From JAPOUP01 sp965203605 (lineage in GTDB: Bacteria > Pseudomonadota > Alphaproteobacteria > Rhodobacterales > Rhodobacteraceae): DNA of 64,000 bases. A program made the translations under genes and the position numbers. The notes under the pieces were generated by a model that saw only the letters and a list, made by a program, of their open reading frames with translations, was not told the origin of the DNA and ran no database searches. The stretch covers positions 3,720,001 through 3,784,000 of the forward strand of contig OZ241902.1 of NCBI GenBank assembly GCA_965203605.1. Direction: 5' to 3'. This document shows, one piece after another, positions 53,439-62,948 of the stretch. Every line of letters starts with the position of its first letter. The first letter of the stretch is position 1.

Positions 53439-54967
53439 ATCCACTTGCGGACGCACTGGTCGCACCGCTTGAAATGCGTCGGGACGCGGTCCTGATCCAG
53501 CCGGACGGAAGAGAGTTGTCCGGAGCCGCTCTCCATCGCCTGTCAGGTCGGATTGCCAATGTGCTCAAGGAAGCCGGTGTGCAGCCGGGCGACCGGGTGG
53601 CGATGCAGGCCGAGAAATCAGCTGAGGCACTGGCCCTTTATCTCGCGTGCCTCAGGACCGGTGCGCTGTTTCTGCCACTCAACACCGCCTATACGATCAC
53701 CGAGCTTGACTACTTTCTTGGCGATGCGGAGCCGCGGGTTGCGGTCTGCGCCCCCGCAGCCGAGATCGCTCTGCGACCCGCGGCCGAAGCCAAAGGCATC
53801 ACGTTATTGACTCTCGGTGGCGCTGCGACTGGCACACTTCTCGAGCGCTCGGCGATGGTGTCCGATGACTTTGAGACTGTCCAGCGCCTCCCCGACGATT
53901 TGGCTGCAATCCTCTACACCTCGGGCACAACCGGACGTTCGAAGGGTGCGGCGCTGAGCCATGAAAACCTCCTGTCGAACGCTGATGCCCTTGTTGGGAC
54001 CTGGAGGTTTACCTCGGCGGACACTCTACTTCATGCTCTGCCGATCTTCCATGCCCATGGGTTGTTCGTGGCAACGAACGTGCTGTTGCGCGTCGGTGGA
54101 AAGATGGTCTTTCTGCCGAAGTTCGACGTTGACACAGTGCTGGAGCAGTTGCCGCGGGCCACTTCGATGATGGGCGTGCCGACCTTCTATGTTAGACTTT
54201 TGGGCGATGTGCGCCTCACCCGCGAAGCGACCGCGCATATGCGGCTGTTCATCTCCGGATCCGCGCCTTTGCTGGCCGAAACCCATCGGGCATTCGAGAA
54301 GCGTACCGGCCACCGCATTCTGGAACGATATGGTATGAGCGAAACGACGATGAGCACCTCGAATCCTTACGACGGCGAGCGCCGGGCGGGCACGGTTGGC
54401 TTTCCGCTGCCCGGCATCGAAGCGCGCATTGTCGATGCCGAATCGGGCGATGAGATGCCCCAGGGCGAAATTGGTGTTCTGGAAGTTCGTGGCCCCAATG
54501 TCTTCAAAGGGTATTGGCGGATGCCCGAGAGAACGGCGGAGGAGTTTCGCGACGACGGATTCTTCATTACGGGCGATATGGCGCGGATTGATGAGGACGG
54601 CTACATCACCATCGTTGGCCGTGCCAGGGATTTGGTGATCTCTGGCGGGTACAACGTCTACCCGAAGGAGGTCGAGTGGGAGATAGACCGACTGGAAGGG
54701 ATCGTTGAATCTGCGGTCATTGGTGTGCCGCATCGCGACTTCGGTGAGGGGGTTGTCGCGGTGGTCGTGCGGGAGTCAGGCAGCGTGGTCGAAGCCAGCG
54801 ACATTCAGACAGCGCTGTCGGGTAGGTTGGCGAAGTTCAAGCAACCAAAGGCGATCTTCTTCACAGATGAATTGCCGCGCAACTCAATGGGGAAAGTCCA
54901 GAAAAACACTCTGCGGGAGATGTTCGACGACGTATTCGCGGGTGCGCGTGTCGCCGACGGACCATGA
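53435..54967 (+). CDS. matB: Malonyl-CoA synthetase-like acyl-CoA ligase
   Basis: The 510-residue ANL-superfamily ligase has the P-loop YTSGTTGRSKGAALSHENLL, then HALPIFHAHGLFVATNVLL, FISGSAPLLAETHRAFEKRT and ERYGMSETTMSTSNPYDGER, a set specific to MatB-type malonyl-CoA synthetases. The C-terminal hinge and catalytic Lys region PRNSMGKVQKNTLRE are intact. It makes malonyl-CoA (or methylmalonyl-CoA) from the free acid, ATP and CoA. The start at 53435 is coupled to the TSUP stop. Confidence 0.88.
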   Translation: MNPLADALVAPLEMRRDAVLIQPDGRELSGAALHRLSGRIANVLKEAGVQPGDRVAMQAEKSAEALALYLACLRTGALFLPLNTAYTITELDYFLGDAEPRVAVCAPAAEIALRPAAEAKGITLLTLGGAATGTLLERSAMVSDDFETVQRLPDDLAAILYTSGTTGRSKGAALSHENLLSNADALVGTWRFTSADTLLHALPIFHAHGLFVATNVLLRVGGKMVFLPKFDVDTVLEQLPRATSMMGVPTFYVRLLGDVRLTREATAHMRLFISGSAPLLAETHRAFEKRTGHRILERYGMSETTMSTSNPYDGERRAGTVGFPLPGIEARIVDAESGDEMPQGEIGVLEVRGPNVFKGYWRMPERTAEEFRDDGFFITGDMARIDEDGYITIVGRARDLVISGGYNVYPKEVEWEIDRLEGIVESAVIGVPHRDFGEGVVAVVVRESGSVVEASDIQTALSGRLAKFKQPKAIFFTDELPRNSMGKVQKNTLREMFDDVFAGARVADGP

Positions 54968-55317
54968 AACGACGTCCGCCACAGGGGTTGAGGCTGGCGT
55001 CTGCAACGGATCCGTGGGATAGTTCCACAAGGACTATCGAATTACCGACTGGCTTTTGGGATGGAATCTCCAGACGCCCTATCGGGCAACGCGCTCATGG
55101 CGGTCCCCATGCGGACACCAAGCGTCTGTTGGCGGCGATGGGTTCGTTTCTCGTGGAGCACCCAATTCGAATCAAAGCCAGGTTTCTGGACTGATCCGGA
55201 GATGTCGCCTGTTGGAGGCATGTACGAGAACGTGCAGGGCGTTGAATCGGACAGTTCTGTCGATGTTGGGTGAGATCCCATGGTTACTGTTCCATGCCGG
55301 AAGAAAAGGAGATCAAG
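54968..55317. other. Intergenic region after matB
   Basis: About 350 bases without a supportable gene. The short open frames show no family features and no clear hairpin was found. Confidence 0.45.
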
Positions 55318-56364
55318 ATGGCCTGTCGTATCCTAATTCTTGGCGCATCCTATGGGTCGCTATTGTCAACGAAGCTGTTGATGGCCGATCATGACGTTAC
55401 GCTGGTCTGCCTGCCGGAAGAGGCGAAACTGATCAATTCGGCCGGTACGATCGTCAGGATTACCTTAAGGGGTGAGAGCGAGCCACGTCTGATTCGATCT
55501 GGCGAGCAGCCAGGTCGGCTGGATGCCAAGACCCCAGATGAAGTGGATCCGGGCGAATACGATCTTGTGGGGCTTGCCATGCAGGAACCACAGTTCCGTG
55601 CACCGCCAGTCTGGGCGTTGATGAACAGGATCGCCGGAGTCGAGAAACCATGCCTGTCGATCATGAACATGCCGCCACTCGCCTACCTCCGGCGCATACC
55701 CGGGCTGGATACGGAAGCACTGCGGCATTGCTACACCGAGCCCGGGGTTTGGGATGAATTCAATCCTGACTGTGTGACCCTATGCAGCCCGGATCCGCAG
55801 GCGTTCCGGCCACCCGAGGAAAGCGCGAACCTCCTGCATGTTGGGTTGCCAACCAACTTCAAGGCGGCGACCTTCACCTCGGACGCGCACAACGCGCTCC
55901 TGAACAGGTTGGCCGAAGACATCGCCTCCGTCCGACTGGATGGATTGGATGTGCCCGTGAAGTTGCGTGTGCACGACTCTCTCTTTGTGCCCTTCGCCAA
56001 GTGGTCGATGCTTCTGACCGGGAACTACAGGGCGATAACGCCGGATGCCCCACGGTCAATCAAGGACGCGGTGCATTCCGACATCGAGCTGTCGCGCGGG
56101 ATCTATGCTTGGGTGGATTCCGTGGCTGCGCGACTTGGCGCCGGCCCGGAGGATCATGTGCCGTTCGAGAAATATGCCAGAGCGGCGGAAAGTCTTCTGA
56201 AGCCGTCATCGGCCGCACGGGCGGCATTTGCCGGAGCACCGCACATTGAACGTGTCGACAGGCTCGTTCAGGCGGTCGGCAGGTCGTTTGGCCTTGAAAA
56301 TGCGGTAGTGGACAGGACTGTCGAAACTGTCGACGCCCGTCTTGAACTGAATCGAACTGCTTGA
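55318..56364 (+). CDS. Ketopantoate reductase-like (PanE/ApbA-type) protein
   Basis: The 348-residue protein starts with a Rossmann nucleotide-binding strand (ILILGASYGSLLSTKLLMAD) and has a helical C-terminal domain with KLRVHDSLFVPFAKWSMLLT, the region containing the substrate-binding Lys in PanE. Identity to true ketopantoate reductase looks low and the GxGxxG is altered to GASYGS. It may reduce another 2-oxo acid. The start at 55318 has AAGGAGA ahead of it. Confidence 0.65.
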   Translation: MACRILILGASYGSLLSTKLLMADHDVTLVCLPEEAKLINSAGTIVRITLRGESEPRLIRSGEQPGRLDAKTPDEVDPGEYDLVGLAMQEPQFRAPPVWALMNRIAGVEKPCLSIMNMPPLAYLRRIPGLDTEALRHCYTEPGVWDEFNPDCVTLCSPDPQAFRPPEESANLLHVGLPTNFKAATFTSDAHNALLNRLAEDIASVRLDGLDVPVKLRVHDSLFVPFAKWSMLLTGNYRAITPDAPRSIKDAVHSDIELSRGIYAWVDSVAARLGAGPEDHVPFEKYARAAESLLKPSSAARAAFAGAPHIERVDRLVQAVGRSFGLENAVVDRTVETVDARLELNRTA

Positions 56365-56959
56365 AAGTGGGATGGAGAGGGGCTGCGAAAACGTGAGCGA
56401 CGACGGTCGCGGCAGGCACGGGAGGACGGCATGAGGAAATCGCGCGGTCCCTCTTGAACCCATCGCGGGCATGGCCGAGACTCTCGAATTGACCCATCCC
56501 GCGATGAAGATGACTGGAATGCGGCTGTCATGAAATTAGGTGAGCCTGCCAGGCCCGGGATCGATTCGCGCCTGTCGTCGGGATTCCGACGTTCGGACTG
56601 GGAAGACGATTTTGGCGACGTTTCGACCGGGACCTTCACAGGGTGCACCGCAGATGGGCGGTGAGGGCCGATCACCGCCGAGCCTTGGCTCGGGCGTGTG
56701 CTTCATCTGTACCGGTCTGGATTCAACGTCGTCTCCTCTGGAAGCCAACGTGGCGGCTAGCGGGGATTGGCGCAGGAGGAGCGCATCTTTGGGAACGCGA
56801 AGGGCGAGTTCCGGATCCGCCCAATCCATGTTCACGCGCGATCACGTTCGCGACACCGCGCCCGGATGAAGCGAACCGCCGCTCGTGAAGCGTGGGTTCG
56901 CAAGCCTCGGCGTCTACATTGCCGTAAGGCATCGGCGCCGAGGAAGGTCCGGCCATCGC
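56365..56959. other. Unassigned stretch before the IS-end repeat
   Basis: Nearly 600 bases with several overlapping short frames on both strands and no recognisable protein family. It may be the decayed 5' part of the region truncated at 56960. Confidence 0.4.
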
Positions 56960-57062
56960 CAGCAATTCCCACCAGCCCTTCCGGACCCTGTATTCCATGG
57001 GGTTCCGTGAACCGGGTTTCGTAAACTTTTCCTTCCCGGCGGACGGAAACCGCCCGGAATCC
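56960..57062. repeat. IS-end repeat, inverted copy of 15682-15792
   Basis: Begins CAGCAATTCCCACCAGCCC and matches the reverse complement of 15682-15792 with few differences. It immediately precedes the 5'-truncated apbE, marking the breakpoint. Confidence 0.65.
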
Positions 57063-57065
57063 TAC

Positions 57066-57555
57066 GGTTGGCTGGCGGCGGGTTACGCAATGCAACGGCG
57101 CTATCCGCCTCTCGCCCGGACAGGAACTGACCTTCAATGGAATCGCGCAAGGATATGCAACCGATCTGGTGGCGGAACATCTCAGGGTGGCGGGATTCGG
57201 GAAAGTTCTGGTGAACGTCGGGGAGTTCGCGGGCTATGGTGAGGCCTGGCGTGTCGGCATCGCTGATCCCGAACATGGTACTCTTGGTCATCGAACGCTG
57301 AACGATGGCGTGATCGCGACCTCAAGCCCGAATGCACTTATGCTGTCGGCCAGCGGGCACATCCTTCATCTCGGTGGAGGTGCACCAATTTGGTCAACGG
57401 TTTCTGTCGAAGCCTCCTCCGCCACATTGGCTGACGGCCTGTCAACGGCGCTCTGTCTGGCGCCGGAGAATGATATCCGGCAAATTCGGTCCCGATTGAC
57501 CGGGGTGGGGCGGATCACATTGGTGGATGCGGAGGGAGCCCTGACCACCCTGTAG
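57066..57555 (+). pseudogene. apbE: FAD:protein FMN transferase (ApbE), 5' truncated
   Basis: The sequence from AIRLSPGQELTFNGIAQGYA onward is the C-terminal half of ApbE: LVNVGEFAGYG, then WRVGIADPEHG, GVIATSSPNALM and a terminal SLSTALCLAPEND-like segment (DGLSTALCLAPEND). ApbE attaches FMN to Thr residues of exported proteins. The N-terminal half and signal sequence are absent, removed at the IS-end repeat. An internal ATG could give at most a non-functional fragment. Confidence 0.78.
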
Positions 57556-57731
57556 TTTCCTGACCGCATACGAATTGCCAATCCAGTTACAGAGGACGTG
57601 TCCGTGCGGCCAGCTCAGTGAGCGGCATGGTGAAGCCGTGGGCCAACAACAGTCCCTCCGGTGTCAGCGATCCCCAAAGTAAAGCCCCCGCCCGAGAGGA
57701 CGGAGGCTCACCGGCAGGGAGGAACGCCGGA

Positions 57732-58523
57732 TCAGGAAGCCGCAACCGCCCGCTTCGCCATGACCTTGACAAGATTGGCGCGGTACTCGGCAGAACCATG
57801 CATATCGGTGATCAGGTCATCCGAAGACACATCCACGCCTTCCACCGCGCCAGCGGAGAAGTCCGCCGAAAGCGCGGCCTCAAGACCAGCGTGCCGGAAC
57901 ACTCCATCCGATCCCGCGCCGGTCACGGCGACACGTACGCCGCCGGCCGTCCTGGCGACGAAAACCCCGACCATTGCGTACCGCGATGCAGGGTTGGGGA
58001 ACTTGGCGTAGGCAGAGCGTTCCGCTTTCGGGAAAATCACGCTCGTGATGATCTCTTTGGCATCCAGTGCCGTTTCGAAGAGACCCGTGAAGAAATCATC
58101 CGCGGCAATCCCGCGCCTGTTCGTCTTGATAGTGGCACCCAGTCCCAGAACCGCGGCAGGGTAGTCAGCGGCAGGATCATTGTTGGCAATGGAGCCACCA
58201 ATGGTCCCCCGGTGCCTGACCGCTGGATCGCCAACTCCGGCAGCTAGCGCGGCAACAGCTGGAGCATTCGCCTGAACATTGGCATCGCCAGCGACCTCCG
58301 CATGGGTTGTCATCGCTCCAACCACCACGTCAGTACCCGAGACCGAGACACCGGACAGGCCCGCTCCCGCAAGGCTGATCAGATCCGAAGGCGCGGCAAG
58401 GCGTTGCCTGATGGTTGGAAGAAGCGTCTGGCCACCTGCGAGAAGCTGGCCATCTGCCACCGCCGCAAGCTTTGCCGCGGCATCATCTGCAGAGGCAGAC
58501 CTGTGAAAGTTCATTGCATACAT
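57732..58523 (-). CDS. coxM: Molybdenum hydroxylase FAD-binding medium subunit
   Basis: The 263-residue protein has the two FAD-binding motifs of CoxM-type subunits, AGGQTLLPTIRQRLA near residue 31 and TIGGSIANNDPAADYPA in the middle, then a C-terminal CO-dehydrogenase flavoprotein domain. It passes electrons from the iron-sulfur subunit to an acceptor. It is the last gene of the coxG-S-L-M operon, 14 bases after coxL. Confidence 0.9.
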   Translation of the reverse strand: MYAMNFHRSASADDAAAKLAAVADGQLLAGGQTLLPTIRQRLAAPSDLISLAGAGLSGVSVSGTDVVVGAMTTHAEVAGDANVQANAPAVAALAAGVGDPAVRHRGTIGGSIANNDPAADYPAAVLGLGATIKTNRRGIAADDFFTGLFETALDAKEIITSVIFPKAERSAYAKFPNPASRYAMVGVFVARTAGGVRVAVTGAGSDGVFRHAGLEAALSADFSAGAVEGVDVSSDDLITDMHGSAEYRANLVKVMAKRAVAAS

Positions 58524-58537
58524 ATCGAGTGCCTCCC

Positions 58538-60898
58538 CTACTCAGCTGCAATCGCGGAACTGTTGGCCTGAATTGCGGTCCAAACCGCTGCCGGTGTGGC
58601 CGGCATCTCCAGGTCCTCGGTTCCGATGGCATCGGTTATCGCATTGATGATCGCCGGCGGCGAACCAATGGCACCTGCTTCGCCGCAGCCCTTGATCCCA
58701 AGCGGGTTGTTCGGGCAGGCGGTCGTATTGTGCTCAATCCGGTAGCTAACCAGGTCGTCTGCGCGCGGCATGGCATAATCCATGTAGGACGCTGTCAGGA
58801 GCTGGCCGTCATCGTCGTAGACCACCCGCTCAAGGAGCGCTTGGCCCACACCTTGAGCCACGCCTCCGTGAACCTGCCCCTCAACGATCATCGGATTGAT
58901 GAGCGTTCCGAAGTCATCGGCAGCCACGAACTGGCAGAGTTCGACCGTTCCGGTTTCCGGATCGACTTCGACCTCGGCGATATAGGTTCCGGCCGGGAAC
59001 GTGAAGTTCACCGGATCATAGAAGGAGCCTTCCTTAAGGCCAGGCTCCATGCCTTCGGGCAGATCATGGGCAGTGTAGGCGGCAAGCCCTACCTCGTGCC
59101 AACCCATCACCTTGTTGGTTCCCGGAACCTTTACCTGACTGTCCTCGAAGATCAGTTCATCCTCGTTGGCGTCAAGCTTGTGCGCGGCGATCTTTCGGAC
59201 CTTGACCTCGACCTTGTCCATTGCCTTGACTATGGCCGACATTCCCACGGCACCCGAGCGTGAACCATAGGTACCCATGCCGAACTGGACTTTGTCGGTG
59301 TCGCCATGGACGATCGAAACACTTTCAATCGGAACTGAGAAGCGCTCGGCGACAATCTGTGCGAATGTGGTCTCGTGACCTTGGCCATGGCTATGCGAGC
59401 CCGTCAGAATTTCGATGGTACCAACCGGATTGACCCGGACCTCCGCAGATTCCCAGAGCCCGACGCCTGCCCCGAGCGAACCGACCGCGGCTGAAGGCGC
59501 TATTCCACAGGCTTCGATATAGGAAGAATAGCCCAATCCCCGCAGCTTTCCACGAGCCGCCGATTCAGCTTTCCGCGCAGCGAAACCTGCGACATCCGCT
59601 GCCGCCTGGGCTTTGTCCATGTTGCCAGCGAAATCGCCGCAGTCATAGGCCATGATCACCGGTGTCTGATGCGGAAACTCCTGGATGAAGTTCCTGCGCC
59701 GGAGTTCGGCCGGGTCCAATCCCAATTCGCGCGCCGCCTTTTCGATGAGGCGCTCAATCAGATAACAGGCCTCTGGCCGGCCCGCTCCGCGATAGGCATC
59801 CACCGGGACTGTGTTGGTGTATACCGCACGCACGTTGCAGTGAATGTTCGGAATATCGTACTGGCCCGAGAGCAGCGTGGCATAGAGATATGTCGGTACG
59901 GCTGACGAGAACAGCGACATATAGGCACCGAAATTCGCGACTGTATCAACCTTGAAGCCGGTAACCTTGCCATCGGAGTCGAATCCCATCCGGGCGGTCG
60001 TGACATGGTCGCGACCATGTGCATCTGTCATGAATGCCTCGGTACGGTTTGAGGTCCACTTGACACTGCGGCTGGTCTTCATCGATGCCCAGAGGCAAAC
60101 GATCTCTTCTGGATAGATGTAGATTTTGGATCCGAACCCACCCCCAACGTCCGGCGCGATCACGCGCAGCTTGTGTTCGGGTGCGACCTGATAGAAGGCG
60201 GAGAGAACGAGTCGCGCCACGTGAGGGTTCTGGCTTGTGGTGTAGAGCGTGTAGTGGTCCTCGGCCTCGTCATAGGTGGCAACTGCGGAGCGGGGCTCCA
60301 TTGCATTGGGTGCCAGACGATTGTTCGTGAGTTCGATCGAAGTGACGTGGCTGGCATCCGCGATTCCCGCGTCCGTGGCCGCCTGATCCCCGATTTCCCA
60401 GTCGTAGATCAAGTTACCCGGAGCATTCTCGTGGATCTCCGGTGCACCACTTTCCAGCGCATTGTTCGCAGCAGCAACCGCAGGCAGGACTTCGTAATCG
60501 ACCTCAACCGCTTCGGCTGCTGCGCGCGCCGCCTCGTCCGTCTCGCCGATCACTACCGCGACGGCGTCACCAACATAGCGCACCTTTTCCGTCGCAAGTG
60601 CTGACCAGGCGCCCATATTCATCGGGGAGCCGTCCTTCGAGGTAATGGCCCAGCCGCAGATCAGGTTGCCAATGCCATCGCCGGTGAGTTCCGCACCATC
60701 GAGAACCGCGATGATTCCGGGCATGCCGGACGCCACGCTCCTGTCGATCCTCTTGACAATGGCATGGGCGTGCGGGCTTCGGACAAAGGCGGCGTAAGCC
60801 TGGTTCTCCGAGCGGACATCGTCGGTGTACTTTCCTTTGCCGGTGATGAAGCGCTTATCTTCCTTCCGCTTTACGCGGGCTCCGATTCCTGTCGACAT
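58538..60898 (-). CDS. coxL: Molybdenum hydroxylase large subunit, form II CoxL-like
   Basis: The 786-residue protein (start at 60898 behind GGAGGAACC) binds the molybdopterin cytosine dinucleotide cofactor. The active-site loop reads AYRGAGRPEACYLIE, the form II signature, rather than the AYRCSFR of true form I CO dehydrogenase. Other cofactor motifs include GGGFGSKIYIYPEE and the GxGxE-like end KGCGEAGAIGSPPAIINA. The substrate may be CO or an aldehyde, purine or aromatic compound; form II enzymes are not proven CO oxidisers. A longer frame to 60958 lacks support. Confidence 0.9.
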   Translation of the reverse strand: MSTGIGARVKRKEDKRFITGKGKYTDDVRSENQAYAAFVRSPHAHAIVKRIDRSVASGMPGIIAVLDGAELTGDGIGNLICGWAITSKDGSPMNMGAWSALATEKVRYVGDAVAVVIGETDEAARAAAEAVEVDYEVLPAVAAANNALESGAPEIHENAPGNLIYDWEIGDQAATDAGIADASHVTSIELTNNRLAPNAMEPRSAVATYDEAEDHYTLYTTSQNPHVARLVLSAFYQVAPEHKLRVIAPDVGGGFGSKIYIYPEEIVCLWASMKTSRSVKWTSNRTEAFMTDAHGRDHVTTARMGFDSDGKVTGFKVDTVANFGAYMSLFSSAVPTYLYATLLSGQYDIPNIHCNVRAVYTNTVPVDAYRGAGRPEACYLIERLIEKAARELGLDPAELRRRNFIQEFPHQTPVIMAYDCGDFAGNMDKAQAAADVAGFAARKAESAARGKLRGLGYSSYIEACGIAPSAAVGSLGAGVGLWESAEVRVNPVGTIEILTGSHSHGQGHETTFAQIVAERFSVPIESVSIVHGDTDKVQFGMGTYGSRSGAVGMSAIVKAMDKVEVKVRKIAAHKLDANEDELIFEDSQVKVPGTNKVMGWHEVGLAAYTAHDLPEGMEPGLKEGSFYDPVNFTFPAGTYIAEVEVDPETGTVELCQFVAADDFGTLINPMIVEGQVHGGVAQGVGQALLERVVYDDDGQLLTASYMDYAMPRADDLVSYRIEHNTTACPNNPLGIKGCGEAGAIGSPPAIINAITDAIGTEDLEMPATPAAVWTAIQANSSAIAAE

Positions 60899-60920
60899 CT
60901 TTGGTTCCTCCCTCGTCCGA

Positions 60921-61391
60921 TCACATTTCGCCAGCGGCCTGCTTGATGGATCTGACAATGTTGTGATAGCCCGTGCAACGGCAAATGTTACCTTCGAGTT
61001 CGTGACGGACCGCGGCCTCGGTCAGTTCATCGCCTGCCGCGCGGTAGCGATTCACCATATCGATCCCCGACATGATCATGCCCGGTGTGCAGAAGCCGCA
61101 CTGTAGTCCATGGTTGTCATTGAAGGCCTTCTGCATAGGATGCAGCCCGCCGTTCGAGATGCCTTCGATGGTCGTGACCTCAGTCCCGTCAGCCTCTGCC
61201 GCGAGCATGGTGCACGCCTTGACCGCCTTTCCATTCACATGGATGACACAGGCGCCACACTGAGAGGTGTCGCAGCCGATATGCGTGCCGGTTAGCCTCA
61301 GCGTTTCCCGCAGGAAGTCTGACAGGAGGGTTTCACCGGGGACGTCCCGGGTCACCTCCCTGCCATTCACGTTCAGATTGATCGGGGTCAT
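60921..61391 (-). CDS. coxS: Molybdenum hydroxylase 2Fe-2S small subunit
   Basis: The 156-residue protein has a plant-type ferredoxin cluster (GCDTSQCGACVIHVNGKAVK, with a fourth Cys in AC) and an alpha-helical second 2Fe-2S domain (QCGFCTPGMIM, NICRCTGYHNIV). It transfers electrons between the Mo centre in CoxL and FAD in CoxM. It lies 22 bases upstream of coxL. Confidence 0.95.
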   Translation of the reverse strand: MTPINLNVNGREVTRDVPGETLLSDFLRETLRLTGTHIGCDTSQCGACVIHVNGKAVKACTMLAAEADGTEVTTIEGISNGGLHPMQKAFNDNHGLQCGFCTPGMIMSGIDMVNRYRAAGDELTEAAVRHELEGNICRCTGYHNIVRSIKQAAGEM

Positions 61392-61433
61392 TTCTATCCT
61401 CCATTGATGTCGGCTGGCAAGAGTTCGGTTCGA

Positions 61434-61973
61434 CTAGCCAAACAGTCTCCTGAACCATCCCTTCTTCGGTTTCTCCGGGGTGTCCGTGGGTTCTGGCAGC
61501 TGTTCCGCGGAAGGAACTGGCTCGGACGCGTTTGCGTCTTCGATCTCCTTCTGGAAATTGGAGAAAAATCGATCCGCCATCTTCTTGGCGAAACTGTCGA
61601 TTATCCGGCTGCCAAGTTGAGCCAGTTTTCCGCCGACTTTCACGTCGACTTCATAGGCGACCTCGGTCCCGCCTTCCTTTGGCGAAAGGCGTACGGTTGC
61701 GCCGCCTCTACAGAAACCGGCAGGTCCGGCGTTCGCTTCACCTTCGAGCCTGACAGTGTTGGGCGTGTCGACATCCGTGAGTCTGACAGTTCCGTTGAAA
61801 GTCGCCTTGACCGGTCCGACCTTCTGCATCACGATTGCCTTGAATCCTTCTTCGGGTGAGCCGGTGAATTCCGAGCAGCCCGGGATGCAGGCCATCAGCA
61901 CCTTTGGATCGAGCAGTCCAGCCCATACCTGCGGTTGTTTGGCTGCAATCACTCTCACTTCACTCATTTCCAT
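61434..61973 (-). CDS. coxG: CoxG-family (SRPBCC) protein
   Basis: The 179-residue protein has the START-like CoxG fold: PQVWAGLLDPKVLMACIPGC near the N-terminus, GTVRLTDVDTPN in the centre and KLAQLGSRIIDSFAKKMADR before a Pro/Glu-rich tail ending GWFRRLFG. In CO oxidisers CoxG helps recruit the enzyme to the membrane; the basic amphipathic tail fits such a role. It opens the operon. Confidence 0.88.
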   Translation of the reverse strand: MEMSEVRVIAAKQPQVWAGLLDPKVLMACIPGCSEFTGSPEEGFKAIVMQKVGPVKATFNGTVRLTDVDTPNTVRLEGEANAGPAGFCRGGATVRLSPKEGGTEVAYEVDVKVGGKLAQLGSRIIDSFAKKMADRFFSNFQKEIEDANASEPVPSAEQLPEPTDTPEKPKKGWFRRLFG

Positions 61974-62064
61974 GGCACGCCTTTCGATATCCTTCGTCGT
62001 GGATCAAGTAGTAACGATCTTATTTCCGAGGTCCAAGCCAGGAAATTCAACCAATGGCGTAGAC

Positions 62065-62640
62065 TCATCTCTCAGGAGCACCGTGAGTTAGGCCACATTC
62101 CTCGTAGATCACAATGATCCGCCCATCCGCAAGTGCCGCGGAAATCGCATCATCCACCGAATGGGAGAGAGGTCTGTAAGCGAAATGAACGCCAACTCCG
62201 CGTGCCCATTTGCAGACAGCGAACCCCGGCAATGGCGGAAGACGTACCGCAAGGCCGTTTGAGAGGCCATGTTTCATCTGGGCTGGCGCGGCTCATGGCC
62301 GCCATGACCTCTCCTGAGTCGAGCGCATCCATCGCTGTGGAGGTGCTGGGCAGGCGACGAACGTTGCGGGGCATCTGACCGCCGGCAAAGCTCGAGAGAT
62401 AGAAATCCGAGATCGAATCGTTCTCCACCGCGACGCTGTCGAAACGGAAATGAGGTACGGTTGGACCGCAATCAGGATAGTCGTCTTCACGGGTTGCGAT
62501 CGCGATTCTCTCGTTTGCATACTGTCCGGTGAAGACAACCTGCTCGACCCGGCAGGTAAAGGCACTGTTGTTAGGCACGCGCATCATCACGTTCGACATT
62601 CGGCCGCCGGTTGGCGGACCCTTCCAGATGGCGTTCGTCC
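62065..62640 (-). pseudogene. Quinoprotein-associated periplasmic substrate-binding protein, frameshifted fragment
   Basis: One minus-strand frame gives DSISDFYLSSFAGGQMPRNV and DALDSGEVMAAMSRAS. After a frameshift near 62270 another continues GLSNGLAVRLPPLPGFAVCK and YRPLSHSVDDAISAALADGR. Together they resemble the C-terminal half of the extracellular solute-binding proteins found beside PQQ-dependent dehydrogenases. The N-terminal half is missing. The assignment rests on remembered family features. Confidence 0.5.
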
Positions 62641-62651
62641 CGACCATGCTC

Positions 62652-62930
62652 GGCCGGTGGGTTTCGAACTGACTGAGGGGGATACACATGCGTTTGTCGC
62701 ACTTGGGCCATCAAACCATGTCGCCGTTGCGAATGCGGTGACCTACGAGGTCGAGGACTATATCCTCGTCGGGCGTCGGATATGGCATATGGCTTTCGCC
62801 CGATAAAGCGCTCCTCTTCACGACGAATGGAGTATCCGGCGACGTGACGGTGATCGATGTCGCGCGTCGAGAAGCAATCAAGACCATCAAGGTGGGGCGT
62901 TTCTCTTGGGGCGCGGCGCTCAGACCCTAA
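62652..62930 (+). pseudogene. PQQ-associated YVTN beta-propeller protein, C-terminal fragment with frameshift
   Basis: THAFVALGPSNHVAVANAVT, then EDYILVGRRIWHMAF, are propeller repeats. The frame breaks near 62800 and continues as SPDKALLFTTNGVSGDVTVI, then IKTIKVGRFSWGAALRP and a stop. This is the C-terminus typical of PQQ-dependent catabolism-associated beta-propeller proteins. The 5' part is missing and the frameshift makes it non-functional. Confidence 0.6.
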
Positions 62931-62948
62931 GCCAACAGAAAGGATGAC

